Of a DNA stretch of 64,000 bases, positions 8,296 through 20,078 are shown in pieces. The stretch's first letter is position 1; the number at the start of each line of letters is the position of its first letter. Both the position numbers and the translations under genes were made by a program. This DNA comes from Streptomyces malaysiense (GTDB lineage: Bacteria > Actinomycetota > Actinomycetes > Streptomycetales > Streptomycetaceae). Below the pieces are notes generated by a model, which saw only the letters and a program-made list of their open reading frames with translations, had not been told where the DNA came from and ran no database searches. The DNA lies in contig NZ_LBDA02000049.1 in the NCBI RefSeq assembly GCF_000980885.2, positions 1 through 64,000 of the forward strand, written 5' to 3'.

Positions 8296-9966
8296 CTAGA
8301 CCGGGTCGTAGGCGCGCTCGACCTTCTGCGTGCCGGTGCGGGTGCGGTACGAGCGCTCCCACTTGGCGGTGGCGTTCGGGTCGGTGCGGTCGGAGAGGAC
8401 GTAGTAGTCCATCTGGGCGCGCTCGGTGGTGATGTCGAGCACGCCGAAGCCGTGCCGGTCGGTGTCCACCCAGTGGACGTGCCGGTTGGCGGCCTCGATG
8501 AGCGGCGCGGCGACCGCGGAGACGAAGCCCTCGGGGACCTTGACGATGTCGTCGAGGTTGTCGGAGGTCACCGAGGTGATGACGAACTCGGTGGCGGCCG
8601 ACTCCGACAGCGGGTAGGTGCCGGCGTCCACCGGCACGTCGTTGGCCCATGACATGTGGATGTCACCGGTCAGGAAGACGGTGTTGCCGATGTCGTTCGA
8701 GGTCAGGTGGTCGAGGAGTTCCCGGCGGTCGTGGGTGTAGCCGTCCCACTGGTCGGTGTTGACGCCTATGCCGCCCTGCGGCAGGTCGAGCAGCTTGGCG
8801 AGCGGCTTGAGCAGGTCCGCGGTGAGGGAGCCGATGACGAACGGCGCGATCATCACCGAGTTGCCGACCAGGCGCCACTTGGTGTCGGACGCCTTCAGGC
8901 CCGCCTTCAGCCAGTCGAGCTGGGCCCGGCCGGTGATGGTGCGGCTCGCGTCGTCCACCGCGCCGCTGGTGCCGGACACCTGCTGGGAGCGGAAGGAGCG
9001 CAGGTCCAGCAGGGACAGGTCGGCGAGCCTGCCGAAGCGCAGCCGCCGGTAGGTGGTGCCCTCGATCGCCGGGCGCACCGGCATCCACTCGAAGTAGGCC
9101 TGCTTGGCGGCGGCCTTGCGGGCGGTCCAGGTGCCCTCGGCGCCCTCGGTGTGGTTGACCGCGCCGCCCGACCACGCGTTGTCGGCGAACTCGTGGTCGT
9201 CCCAGATCGCGATGACCGGCGCCTTCAGGTGCAGGGCCTGGAGGTCGGCGTCGGTCTTGTACTTGCCGTGCCGGGTGCGGTAGTCGGCGAGCGTGATGAT
9301 CTCGTTGGTGGGGGCGTGCTGCCGGATCACCTTGCCGCGGGCCGCGTACTCGCCGGACTTGTACTCGTAGATGTAGTCGCCGAGATGCAGCCAGGCGTCG
9401 AGGTCGTTCCGGGCGGCGAGGTGGCGGTACGAGGAGAAGTAGCCGGCCTCCCAGTTGGCGCAGGTGACCACGCCGAAGCGGAGCCCGGAGACGTCCGCGG
9501 TGGCGGCCGGGGCGGTGCGGGTGCGCGCGACGGGGGAGTCGGTGCCGCCGGAGGAGAACCGGAACCAGTAGTCGGTGGCCGGCCGGAGACCGCGGATGTC
9601 GGCCTTCACGGTGTGGTCCGAGGCGGCCGTCGCGGTGGTGGAGCCCTTGCTGACGACCTGGGTGAGCGCCTTGTCGGTGGCGACGACCCAGCTCACCACG
9701 GTGTCCGGGCCGATGCCGGAACCGGGAGTCGCGTCCGGGGTCGGGGTGACACGGGTCCACAGCAGGATGCCGTCGGGCAGCGGGTCACCGGAGGCCACAC
9801 CGTGCAGGAAGGCGGGTGCCTGACCGGCGGCGCGGGCCGGAAGGGCGGCGGCGAGCGGCCCGGCCAGCACAGCGGTCGCCGCCGCGGCCTTGACGACCGT
9901 ACGGCGGCGGGGGGAAGGGGAGTTGAGGCCCTGGGAGGCGGGCAGTGATCTGTTTCGACTGGTCAC
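8296..9966 (-). CDS. phoD: Secreted alkaline phosphatase/phosphodiesterase, PhoD family
   Basis: A 556-aa exported metallophosphoesterase. The N-terminus carries a twin-arginine signal (RRRTVVK at ~20-26, then a hydrophobic stretch and a PARAAG cleavage region near residue 47). A fibronectin-like PhoD N-terminal domain (GVASGDPLPDGILLWTRVTP) precedes the catalytic domain with HLGDYIYEY, WDDHEFADNAW and TGDIHMSW, the metal-binding motifs of PhoD. It releases phosphate from extracellular phosphate esters. The GTG at 9966 lacks a good SD; TAACCT 8 nt upstream suggests a leaderless transcript. A perfect palindrome lies across this promoter. I found no convincing PHO box. Confidence 0.93.
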   Translation of the reverse strand: MTSRNRSLPASQGLNSPSPRRRTVVKAAAATAVLAGPLAAALPARAAGQAPAFLHGVASGDPLPDGILLWTRVTPTPDATPGSGIGPDTVVSWVVATDKALTQVVSKGSTTATAASDHTVKADIRGLRPATDYWFRFSSGGTDSPVARTRTAPAATADVSGLRFGVVTCANWEAGYFSSYRHLAARNDLDAWLHLGDYIYEYKSGEYAARGKVIRQHAPTNEIITLADYRTRHGKYKTDADLQALHLKAPVIAIWDDHEFADNAWSGGAVNHTEGAEGTWTARKAAAKQAYFEWMPVRPAIEGTTYRRLRFGRLADLSLLDLRSFRSQQVSGTSGAVDDASRTITGRAQLDWLKAGLKASDTKWRLVGNSVMIAPFVIGSLTADLLKPLAKLLDLPQGGIGVNTDQWDGYTHDRRELLDHLTSNDIGNTVFLTGDIHMSWANDVPVDAGTYPLSESAATEFVITSVTSDNLDDIVKVPEGFVSAVAAPLIEAANRHVHWVDTDRHGFGVLDITTERAQMDYYVLSDRTDPNATAKWERSYRTRTGTQKVERAYDPV

Positions 9967-9978
9967 GGCCGATCAGGT

Positions 9979-9990
9979 TACCGATCGGTA
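9979..9990. promoter_or_regulatory. 12-bp perfect palindrome at the phoD promoter
   Basis: TACCGATCGGTA is fully self-complementary. It ends 13 bp upstream of the phoD GTG and abuts the likely -10 (minus-strand TAACCT). A bound dimer here would block RNA polymerase. The regulator is unknown. Confidence 0.45.
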
Positions 9991-9996
9991 GAACAA

Positions 9997-10031
9997 AAGA
10001 GCGGGCGAACAGGGAATGTTCGCCCGCTCTT
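9997..10031 (-). terminator. Rho-independent terminator upstream of phoD
   Basis: A perfect 15-bp stem (AAGAGCGGGCGAACA with its complement) and a 5-nt loop. On the minus strand it is followed by TTTTGTTCT. It would stop transcripts from the thioredoxin-fold gene upstream before they enter phoD. Confidence 0.85.
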
Positions 10032-10128
10032 CACCCGGCCGTCGGGTTTCGTCCGGCCGCCGAGCACCTTTGGCCGCCCTGGACGGTGAACGTCCGTCAG
10101 AGGCGCTTCGGGGACGGGCGCGCCGGCG

Positions 10129-10158
10129 CGGGGACGCCCGCCTTCGCCGGCGTCCCCG
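10129..10158 (-). terminator. GC-rich hairpin 12 nt after the thioredoxin-fold gene
   Basis: CGGGGACGCC pairs perfectly with GGCGTCCCCG around a 10-nt loop. There is no U-tract. It probably acts together with the stronger terminator at 9997-10031 or stabilises the mRNA 3' end. Confidence 0.55.
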
Positions 10159-10170
10159 CACGGTGCCCGC

Positions 10171-10995
10171 CTACTTGCCCAGGGCCTTCTGGAGCGCGGT
10201 GTCGAACTCACCGACCGACATGGGGGCGTTCTGGCCGTCGCTGCCGGTCAGCTTCTTGCCGTCCATGAGAAGGGTGGGGGTGCCGCCGAAGCCGTACTTC
10301 TTCCCGTCCGCGTTGAACTTGTCGTTCATGAGCAGCGCCCACTTGTCGAACGTGCCCTTCTTGACGTCGTTCTGGAACGCCTTGTTGCCCTTGAGCGCGC
10401 CGACCGTGTCGGCCACCTTGATCAGGTAGGCGTCGTCCTTGAACTTGTCGTCCTGCTCGTCCGGGTGCCACTTGGTGGAGTAGAGCGCGGCCTTGTACTC
10501 CAGGAACGCCTCGGGGCTGACGTTCAGCGCGGCACCGAGGGCGCTCAGCGCGTTCTTCGAGCCCTCGCCGGGGATGTTCACGTCGATGAAGGTGGCTCCG
10601 ACGTACTGGAGCTTGAACTTGCCGTCGTCGACGTCCTTCTTCACCGTCGAGCCCACGGTCTCCTCGAACTGGGCGCAGACCGGGCAGCGCGGGTCCTCGT
10701 ACGTCACGAGGGTCTTCTTGGCGGTGCTCTTGCCGATGACGACGGTCGTGCCGTCCGCCCCGGTGGTGTTGGCCGGCTTCACCAGCTTCTGGTTCCGCAC
10801 GGCGTCCCACCCGGTGGGCTTGTTGGCCTGGACGACCGCGTAGCCGATGCCGCCCGCGGCGGCCAGGACGACCACGATGCCGCCGGCCACGAACGCCTGG
10901 CGCCTCGCCTTGTCGCGCTTGGCCTGGCGCTCGCGCTCCATGCGCAGCCGCTCCCGGGCCGCCGTCTTCGACGCCTGGCTGTTCCGCTTGCTCAT
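10171..10995 (-). CDS. Membrane-anchored thioredoxin-fold (DsbA-like) protein
   Basis: A 274-aa protein. A basic, probably coiled N-terminal segment (residues 1-33, Arg/Lys/Glu-rich) precedes one membrane helix (~35-56) and an extracytoplasmic thioredoxin domain with the redox motif CPVC (C104, C107). The cis-Pro loop is in GGTPTLLMDG. The topology fits an extracellular disulfide oxidoreductase of the DsbA/thioredoxin_4 type. The ATG at 10995 is preceded by AGGGAGAAG. A paralogue with the same layout is at 41994. It is followed by two hairpins. Confidence 0.9.
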   Translation of the reverse strand: MSKRNSQASKTAARERLRMERERQAKRDKARRQAFVAGGIVVVLAAAGGIGYAVVQANKPTGWDAVRNQKLVKPANTTGADGTTVVIGKSTAKKTLVTYEDPRCPVCAQFEETVGSTVKKDVDDGKFKLQYVGATFIDVNIPGEGSKNALSALGAALNVSPEAFLEYKAALYSTKWHPDEQDDKFKDDAYLIKVADTVGALKGNKAFQNDVKKGTFDKWALLMNDKFNADGKKYGFGGTPTLLMDGKKLTGSDGQNAPMSVGEFDTALQKALGK

Positions 10996-11065
10996 CTGGG
11001 TCTTCTCCCTGGGGGTCGCGCAGCTGTCCTGCGCGGGATACGGGTGGGGGACTGGTACGCGTCGC

Positions 11066-11770
11066 TCACCACGAGGCGAGCGCGGCGGAGCGCGGTGGTC
11101 CACGCCGTCCCAGGGAATGCGCGAGAAGCCGGTCGAGGGCGGTGGCCCGGCGTGGGGCCGGGCGGGGCGGGCGCCCCTGGGGCAGGGGCCGTGCGGCGAC
11201 CGCGGCCACCGCGAGGAGCAGCGGCCGGAAGGAGGCGGCGGCCACCGCGCGCAGCAGCTGCGCCAGGGCCCGCTCGCCCCGGCGCAGCCAGGCGGCGGCC
11301 AGCAGGCCCACGCCGATGTGCGCGGCGAGCAGCAGCCAGGCGGTGGCCGGAGAGGCGTGCGCCAGTACCCCGGCGGCCTGGCCGCGGCTCACCTGGGCCA
11401 GCGGACCGCCCACCGCGCCGCCGTGGCACAGCAGGTCGAAGCCGAAGGAGTGCAGGGGGCCGGCGACCGGGCCGCCCGCTTGGCCGTAGCAGGTCTGCTG
11501 GCCGGTGGTGAACACCGTGTCCGCGGCCAGTTCCAGCGGGACCAGCAGGGCGGCGATCCGGCCGAAGCCGCGCTCGCGGCCCGCCAGCGCGTACGCGCCG
11601 GCGAAGACGCCGGCCGCGACCGCGGCCACGGTCGCGGCGGGCAGCGGGGTCCGGGACAGCAGCACGTGCGACGCGGTGCCGAGGGTCACGACGAAGGCCG
11701 TGAACAGCACCGCGCGAACGGCTCTGAGGTGGGTCCCGGATATGTCCATAGCGAAAGCAGAGTCTGTCAT
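11066..11770 (-). CDS. Multi-span membrane protein of unknown function
   Basis: A 234-aa protein with about four hydrophobic segments (residues ~17-35, 42-62, 75-95, 130-160). A distinctive loop contains QQTCYGQAGGP and LLCHGGA, so one Cys pair could face outside or bind metal (inference). The C-terminal ~50 residues are Arg/Pro-rich and probably cytoplasmic. Both the start at 11770 (MTDSAFAMD) and an in-frame ATG at 11749 are possible; neither has a strong SD. It lies between the thioredoxin-fold gene and the DUF2252 gene on the same strand. I do not recognise the family. Confidence 0.65.
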   Translation of the reverse strand: MTDSAFAMDISGTHLRAVRAVLFTAFVVTLGTASHVLLSRTPLPAATVAAVAAGVFAGAYALAGRERGFGRIAALLVPLELAADTVFTTGQQTCYGQAGGPVAGPLHSFGFDLLCHGGAVGGPLAQVSRGQAAGVLAHASPATAWLLLAAHIGVGLLAAAWLRRGERALAQLLRAVAAASFRPLLLAVAAVAARPLPQGRPPRPAPRRATALDRLLAHSLGRRGPPRSAALASW

Positions 11771-11817
11771 GAACCGGAGTAAGGGACCCCTAAAGGGGGC
11801 CTGTGAGTACGCGCACG

Positions 11818-13164
11818 CTACCGCCTTTCCGTGACTGTCCACAGCCCCGGGATCCGGCCGCTCCGGAACAGCTCCACGAAGATGCGGTGGTCCGCACGGG
11901 CCCGCGCGCCGTAGGTGTGCGCGAAGTCCACCAGCAGGGGCGCGAAGCCCTCCTCGTCGGCAGCGATCGCCGCGTCGACGGCCCGCTCGGTGGAGAAGGG
12001 CACCAGGGAGTCGCCGGAGGTCTCGTCCGCCGCCGCGTGCATGGTCGCCGTGGCCCGGCCCAGGTCGGCCACGACCAGCGCGATCTCCTCCGGGTCGTCG
12101 AGGTCGCTCCAGTCCAGGCCGACCGCGTACGGCGAGACCTCGGCGACCAGCTGGCCCGCGCCGTCCAGCTCGGTCCAGCCCAGCCAGGGGTCGGGGTGCG
12201 CCTGGAGGGCGCGCTGGGACATCACCGTGCGGTGGCCCTCGTGCCGGAAGCACCGGGCGACGGCCGGGTCGGTGAGGTGCCGGGAGACGGCCGGGACCAG
12301 TGCCTGCCTGACGCGGATCACGACGTCGTTCTCCAGGGCGTCGCTGTGGCCCTCCAGGAGGATGTCGTACGACGGCAGCCCGGCGGAGCCGATGCCGGCG
12401 CCCCGGCGGCCCACGACGTCCTTGACCCGGTAGGAGTCCGGGCGGGCGAGGGAGGAGTCCGGCAGCGTCTCCAGATAGCCGTCGAAGGCCGCGAGGATCT
12501 TGTAGCGGTCGGCCGCGTCCAGTTCGACGGTGCCGGGACCCGATGCGAACCGGCGTTCGAAGTCGCGGATCTCGGTCATCGAGTCCAGCAGCTCGGACCG
12601 GGTGCGGGAGCGGGCCGCGCGCAGCGCGCCGAGCAGCGGGCCCTCCGCGGTGTCCAGGGTGAACGGCGGCACCTCGTCGCTCTTGGCGCCGGTGGCCAGG
12701 GCGTGGATCCGCTCCCGGTACGCGTCCGCGTAGACCGTCACCACATCGGTGATCTGTCCGTCGCTCAGCGCCTTGGCGTACCCGAGGAGCGCGACCGAGG
12801 CGGCGAAGCGCTTCAGGTCCCAGGTGAAGGGGCCGACGTACGCCTCGTCGAAGTCGGCGACGTGGAACACCAGGCGGCCGTTCGAGTCCATGTAGGTGCC
12901 GAAGTTCTCCGCGTGCAGGTCGCCGTGGATCCACACCCGCGAGGTGCGGTCGTCCAGGTAGGGTCCGCCCCGCCGTTCGGCCTCGATGTCGTGGTAGAAG
13001 AGGCACGCCGCGCCCCGGTGGAAGGCGGACGCCGAGGCGGCCATCTTCCGGAACTTCACCCGGAACGCGGCCGGGTCGGCGGCCAGGAGCCTGCCGAAGG
13101 CGGTGTCGAACACGGCGAGGATCTCCTCACCGCGCTGCTCGTCACTGAGCTCGGGGACCGACAT
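11818..13164 (-). CDS. DUF2252 family protein (kinase-like fold)
   Basis: A 448-aa DUF2252 protein. Diagnostic motifs are WIHGDLHAENFGTY (catalytic-loop-like HGDxHxxN, residues ~89-102) and VADFDEAYVGPFTWDLKR (DFD metal-binding). A late C-terminal motif EGHSDALENDVV is also present. The arrangement matches aminoglycoside-phosphotransferase-like kinases, but no substrate is established for the family. The ATG at 13164 has AGGAGG at ideal spacing; an earlier in-frame ATG at 13200 is less likely. It is divergent from dnaE. Confidence 0.85.
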   Translation of the reverse strand: MSVPELSDEQRGEEILAVFDTAFGRLLAADPAAFRVKFRKMAASASAFHRGAACLFYHDIEAERRGGPYLDDRTSRVWIHGDLHAENFGTYMDSNGRLVFHVADFDEAYVGPFTWDLKRFAASVALLGYAKALSDGQITDVVTVYADAYRERIHALATGAKSDEVPPFTLDTAEGPLLGALRAARSRTRSELLDSMTEIRDFERRFASGPGTVELDAADRYKILAAFDGYLETLPDSSLARPDSYRVKDVVGRRGAGIGSAGLPSYDILLEGHSDALENDVVIRVRQALVPAVSRHLTDPAVARCFRHEGHRTVMSQRALQAHPDPWLGWTELDGAGQLVAEVSPYAVGLDWSDLDDPEEIALVVADLGRATATMHAAADETSGDSLVPFSTERAVDAAIAADEEGFAPLLVDFAHTYGARARADHRIFVELFRSGRIPGLWTVTERR

Positions 13165-13386
13165 CGCGGGATGCCTCCTGGTGCGGGAGTGGTGCGTCAC
13201 TGTGCGTCCATGGATACGACAGCGCTTTCGCCGTCTCCAACGGGCGACGCCGCGCGGGAGTGCCCGGTTCCCGCCCGGCCGTGCGCGGGGACCGACTCCG
13301 GCCGTCAGCGCCAGGGCATAGGATTCGAGGCTGTCCCCCGAGTGTCCGCCCGCCGTCGCCTGACGTTCTCCGCTGGAGGCCGAACC

Positions 13387-16926
<3,540 letters not shown>

Positions 16927-16946
16927 GCCGGCTCCCGGCAGCGTGA

Positions 16947-16984
16947 GAGGGGCGCACCCGCCATGGGCGCGCCCCTCCTTTCAC
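16947..16984 (+). terminator. Rho-independent terminator of dnaE
   Basis: GAGGGGCGC at 16947-16955 pairs with GCGCCCCTC at 16969-16977, followed by CTTTC. It lies 20 nt after the dnaE stop. Confidence 0.8.
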
Positions 16985-17005
16985 GCAACAGGCGTCAATC
17001 GCCCT

Positions 17006-17188
17006 TTAGTTGTGGCCGAAGCTCTTCTGCTTCTTGCCGCGCCCGGTATCACCGGAACTGCCCTGGATGTGGGTGACCGGGGACTCGTGGGCCTCCGTGG
17101 TGTGCTGCGTCTGCTCGTGAGTCTGGCCGGCGTGCTGCGCGGCGCGGTTCTGCGAGCCACCCTGCTTGCGGTTCTTGTTCTTGGCCAT
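17006..17188 (-). CDS. Small conserved hydrophilic protein, unknown function
   Basis: A 60-aa Gln/His/Lys-rich protein beginning MAKNKNRKQGGSQNRAAQ and ending KKQKSFGHN. It has no membrane segment and is probably disordered. A strong SD (AGGAGG) 8-9 nt before the ATG supports expression. Short proteins of this composition are commonly annotated next to dnaE in Streptomyces, always without function. It converges with the dnaE terminator. Confidence 0.75.
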   Translation of the reverse strand: MAKNKNRKQGGSQNRAAQHAGQTHEQTQHTTEAHESPVTHIQGSSGDTGRGKKQKSFGHN

Positions 17189-17272
17189 GGTGATCTGCCT
17201 CCTGCGGGGGATCTAGGGGCCAGGGCCGGATTCAGATTCACATACGCTGACATCAATCGCATGTCGGACAAT

Positions 17273-17291
17273 TACCCTGCGTGACAGGGTA
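17273..17291. promoter_or_regulatory. Inverted repeat between divergent small protein and NYN gene
   Basis: TACCCTG (17273-17279) and CAGGGTA (17285-17291) are perfect arms around CGTGA. A second, looser repeat, GACAT-n7-ATGTC, lies at 17249-17265. The position between two divergent starts fits an operator. No regulator can be named. Confidence 0.4.
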
Positions 17292-17413
17292 GGTTGGCGG
17301 GTAACAGCCGCAAACGCCACGCCGAAGATCGAGTTCGGGCCGTTAACCCCCGCGCGGTCGGGCAGACTCGAAGGAAGTCCGAAGCAAAGCCTCCCGGGAA
17401 GAGGGTGAGTCGC

Positions 17414-18634
17414 GTGGACCGCTGCATCGTCCTGGTGGACGCCGGGTATCTGCTGGGCGCAGCCGCCAGTCTCCTCGCGGGCGAGCCCTCGCGGTCCCGG
17501 ATCACCGTCGACCACACCGCACTGATCCAGGCGCTGCGCGACCGCGCCGAGTCCGACACCGAGCGGCCCCTGCTGCGCATCTACTGGTTCGACGGCGCCC
17601 CCGACCGGGTTCCCCAGCCCGAGCACCGCCGGCTGCGGGTCATGCCCCGGGTCACCGTCCGCCTCGGCGCCCTCACCCGCAGCGACGGACGCTGGGCCCA
17701 GAAGGGCGTGGACGCCGCCATGCACGCCGAACTGACCGAACTGGCCCGCAACCGTGCCTGCTCCGACGTCGTCCTCGTCACCGGCGACGGCGATCTGCTG
17801 CCGGGCATGATGGCGGCCAAGGAGCACGGCGTCGCCGTACACCTGTGGGCCGTACAGGCCGCCGACGGCGACTACAACCAGTCCGAGGACCTGGTCGCCG
17901 AGGCCGACGAGCGGCGCGTCCTGGACCGGGCCTGGATCACCCAGGCCGTCCGGGCCAAGGAACTGACCGGTGTGTGCGCCCCGCAGCCGGTGCCCCGCCC
18001 CGAGATCGCCGCGATCCTGTCCGCGCCGCTGCCCGAGTCCGCGCTCGCCGCGGCCGCCGAGCGCCCCGCCGAACAGGAGCCGCACCCGCCGGCCGGGGCC
18101 ACCGGGAACGGCGGCCAGGAGCGGGTGCCCGCGCCCAAGGGCGTCCCCACCCCCAAGGACCTCGCCGCGCTGCGTGCCCCCGGCGCCGTCCAGCCCGCCC
18201 AGCAACCGGCCGGCGCGACCCTGCGCTGGTCCTCCGACAAGGGCTGGGTGGACCGGCCCGGCGCGGTGGCCGAACCGGCCGAGGCCGCCGCGATGCCGAC
18301 CCTCGCCCAGCTCACCACGGCCGAGCAGCGCTGGGCGGACCGCGAGGAGGACATCACCACCGTCGGCGGTGATCCCTACGAGGTGGGTCAGGTCTTCGCC
18401 CGCCGCTGGATGTCCCGGCTCGGCGACCAGAGCCATCTCCAGCGGCTGTCCCAGATGTACCCGCGCATCCCGCACCGCATCGACGGGGAGCTGCTGCGCT
18501 ACGCCGCGCGCTTCGGGCTGCTCGCGCACAAGGACGACCAGATCGACGAGCACGACCGTTACGCCATCCGGGCGGGCTTCTGGCGGGAGTTCGACGTCCC
18601 GGCCGCCGCGGAGCACGCGAGCGCGGGGGAGTGA
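17414..18634 (+). CDS. NYN-domain (PIN-like) protein, putative ribonuclease
   Basis: A 406-aa protein. Residues ~4-165 form an NYN/DUF88-type PIN-like domain with the acidic metal-binding residues in IVLVDAGY (D9), KGVDAAM and VLVTGDGDLLP. A Pro/Ala-rich linker (~190-290) leads to a conserved helical C-terminal domain (~310-390; DPYEVGQVFARRW, HRIDGELLRYA) that resembles a winged-helix module. NYN proteins are typically RNA-processing nucleases. GTG 17414 is preferred because GAGGGTGAG lies at correct spacing; GTG 17405 is the alternative. Confidence 0.82.
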   Translation: MDRCIVLVDAGYLLGAAASLLAGEPSRSRITVDHTALIQALRDRAESDTERPLLRIYWFDGAPDRVPQPEHRRLRVMPRVTVRLGALTRSDGRWAQKGVDAAMHAELTELARNRACSDVVLVTGDGDLLPGMMAAKEHGVAVHLWAVQAADGDYNQSEDLVAEADERRVLDRAWITQAVRAKELTGVCAPQPVPRPEIAAILSAPLPESALAAAAERPAEQEPHPPAGATGNGGQERVPAPKGVPTPKDLAALRAPGAVQPAQQPAGATLRWSSDKGWVDRPGAVAEPAEAAAMPTLAQLTTAEQRWADREEDITTVGGDPYEVGQVFARRWMSRLGDQSHLQRLSQMYPRIPHRIDGELLRYAARFGLLAHKDDQIDEHDRYAIRAGFWREFDVPAAAEHASAGE

Positions 18635-18985
18635 GACGGCGCCGGGCGCACGGGAGCGGCGCGGGAGACCGGGCCGCGCGCCGGGCGGGCGCGGCCGGGC
18701 GCGGGGCGGGGCGGACCGGTGCGGTGGGGCGTGAGCCGGGGCGGGGCGGGTGCGCGGCCGGGGACGAGTCCTGACCGGACCGGCGGCGGTCCGGCGTGCG
18801 GCCGAGGCGAACCGGCGTGCGGCGGAGCCCGGGTCCGGGGCGGGACGAGCCCGGGACCCCGCGTGCGGCCGGGACGGCGCCGCGGTGGGCCCGGGGCACT
18901 GCGGACCGGGGTCCCGCGCGCGGACCGGGGCGCCGTCCGGCCGGCCGCGGTCCGGGCGGCCCCAAAGGCGGGTAAAGGCACCGAC
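18635..18985. other. 350-bp very GC-rich, G-tract-rich non-coding stretch
   Basis: There is no credible gene. The plus strand carries many runs of 3-4 G (GGGGCGGGGCGG-type) and repeated ACCGG/CGTGCGGC words. Only the last ~20 nt before 19004 look like a promoter. G-quadruplex formation is possible by composition. Confidence 0.6.
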
Positions 18986-18989
18986 CCCG

Positions 18990-18995
18990 TACCCT
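18990..18995 (+). promoter_or_regulatory. -10 element of a probable leaderless promoter
   Basis: TACCCT lies 8 nt before the GTG at 19004, and no Shine-Dalgarno is present. The spacing fits transcription starting at or next to the start codon. Confidence 0.45.
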
Positions 18996-19003
18996 CTTCC
19001 CTT

Positions 19004-20017
19004 GTGAGTACGCGCGTGGGACAGGCACTTCGGCAGGACGAGGTCGTCCGCGTGCGCGGGCTCGCCAAGACCTACCCGGCCGTCAAGGGCCGCCGCGGCG
19101 CACCCGGCACCCCCGAGGTGCGGGCCACCGAGGCCCTGGAGCTGACGGTACGGCGCGGGGAGATCTTCGGGCTGCTCGGCCCCAACGGCGCCGGCAAGTC
19201 CACCCTCGTACGGCAGCTCACCGGGCTGCTGCGCCCCGACAGGGGCAGCGTCGAGATCCTCGGCCACGACATCGTGCGCCACCCCGAGCGGGCCGCCCGC
19301 CTCCTCGCCTACCTGGGCCAGGAGTCCACCGCCCTGGACGAGCTGACCGTCTCCCTCGCCGCCGAGACCACCGGGCGTCTGCGCGGCCTGGACGTGACCC
19401 GGGCACGGGCCGAGCGGGACGCCGTACTGGAGGAGCTGGGGCTCACCCCGATCGCCGGGCGACCGCTGAAGAAGCTGTCCGGCGGCCAGCGCCGGCTCGC
19501 CACCTTCGCCGCCGCCCTCGTCGGCGAGCGCCCCCTGCTGGTCCTCGACGAGCCGACCACCGGCATGGACCCGGTGGCCCGGCGCGCGGTCTGGTCGGCC
19601 GTGGACCGGCGACGCGCCGAGCACGGCACGACCGTCCTCCTCGTCACCCACAACGTCATCGAGGCCGAGACCGTGCTCGACCGGGTCGCCGTGCTCGACC
19701 GGGGCCGGGTCATCGCCTGCGACACCCCCACCGGACTGAAGGAGCGGGTCGCGGGCGAGGTCCGGGTGGAACTGGTGTGGCGGGAGCGGGCGCCGCTGGA
19801 CGTGCCCGAGGTCGCCGCGCTGCGCGAACGCGCGGTGGAGGCCGGCCGGCGCTGGACGCTGCGGCTCGCGCCCGAGGAGGCCCGCGCCGCCGTCGCCACG
19901 GTGACCGGCGGCGCCGCCTTCGCCGCCCTGGACGACTTCACCCTGGCCACGCCCAGCCTGGAGGACGTCTATCTGGCCCTCGGCGGCGCCGCCCGGCAGG
20001 GGCTGGTGAAGGCATGA
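19004..20017 (+). CDS. ABC transporter ATP-binding protein
   Basis: A 337-aa ATPase. The Walker A motif is GPNGAGKST, the signature KLSGGQRRL and the Walker B LLVLDEPTTGMD; the H-loop is VTHNV. The sequence pattern and a C-terminal ~100-residue extension fit the drug/exporter (DRA, ABC-2-partnered) class. It powers export with the permease encoded 61 nt downstream. The GTG at 19004 has no SD and is probably leaderless. Confidence 0.92.
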   Translation: MSTRVGQALRQDEVVRVRGLAKTYPAVKGRRGAPGTPEVRATEALELTVRRGEIFGLLGPNGAGKSTLVRQLTGLLRPDRGSVEILGHDIVRHPERAARLLAYLGQESTALDELTVSLAAETTGRLRGLDVTRARAERDAVLEELGLTPIAGRPLKKLSGGQRRLATFAAALVGERPLLVLDEPTTGMDPVARRAVWSAVDRRRAEHGTTVLLVTHNVIEAETVLDRVAVLDRGRVIACDTPTGLKERVAGEVRVELVWRERAPLDVPEVAALRERAVEAGRRWTLRLAPEEARAAVATVTGGAAFAALDDFTLATPSLEDVYLALGGAARQGLVKA

Positions 20018-20078
20018 GCGCACGGGACGTACGCAGCGGGGTCGGTGCGACTGCCGTAGGGAAGAGGAGCAGCTCGTC

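Noticed and set aside
10081..10091. GTTCACC heptamer upstream of phoD as a PHO box
   Set aside because: Only one unit is recognisable. The adjacent 11-nt units do not match, and two hairpins lie between it and phoD.
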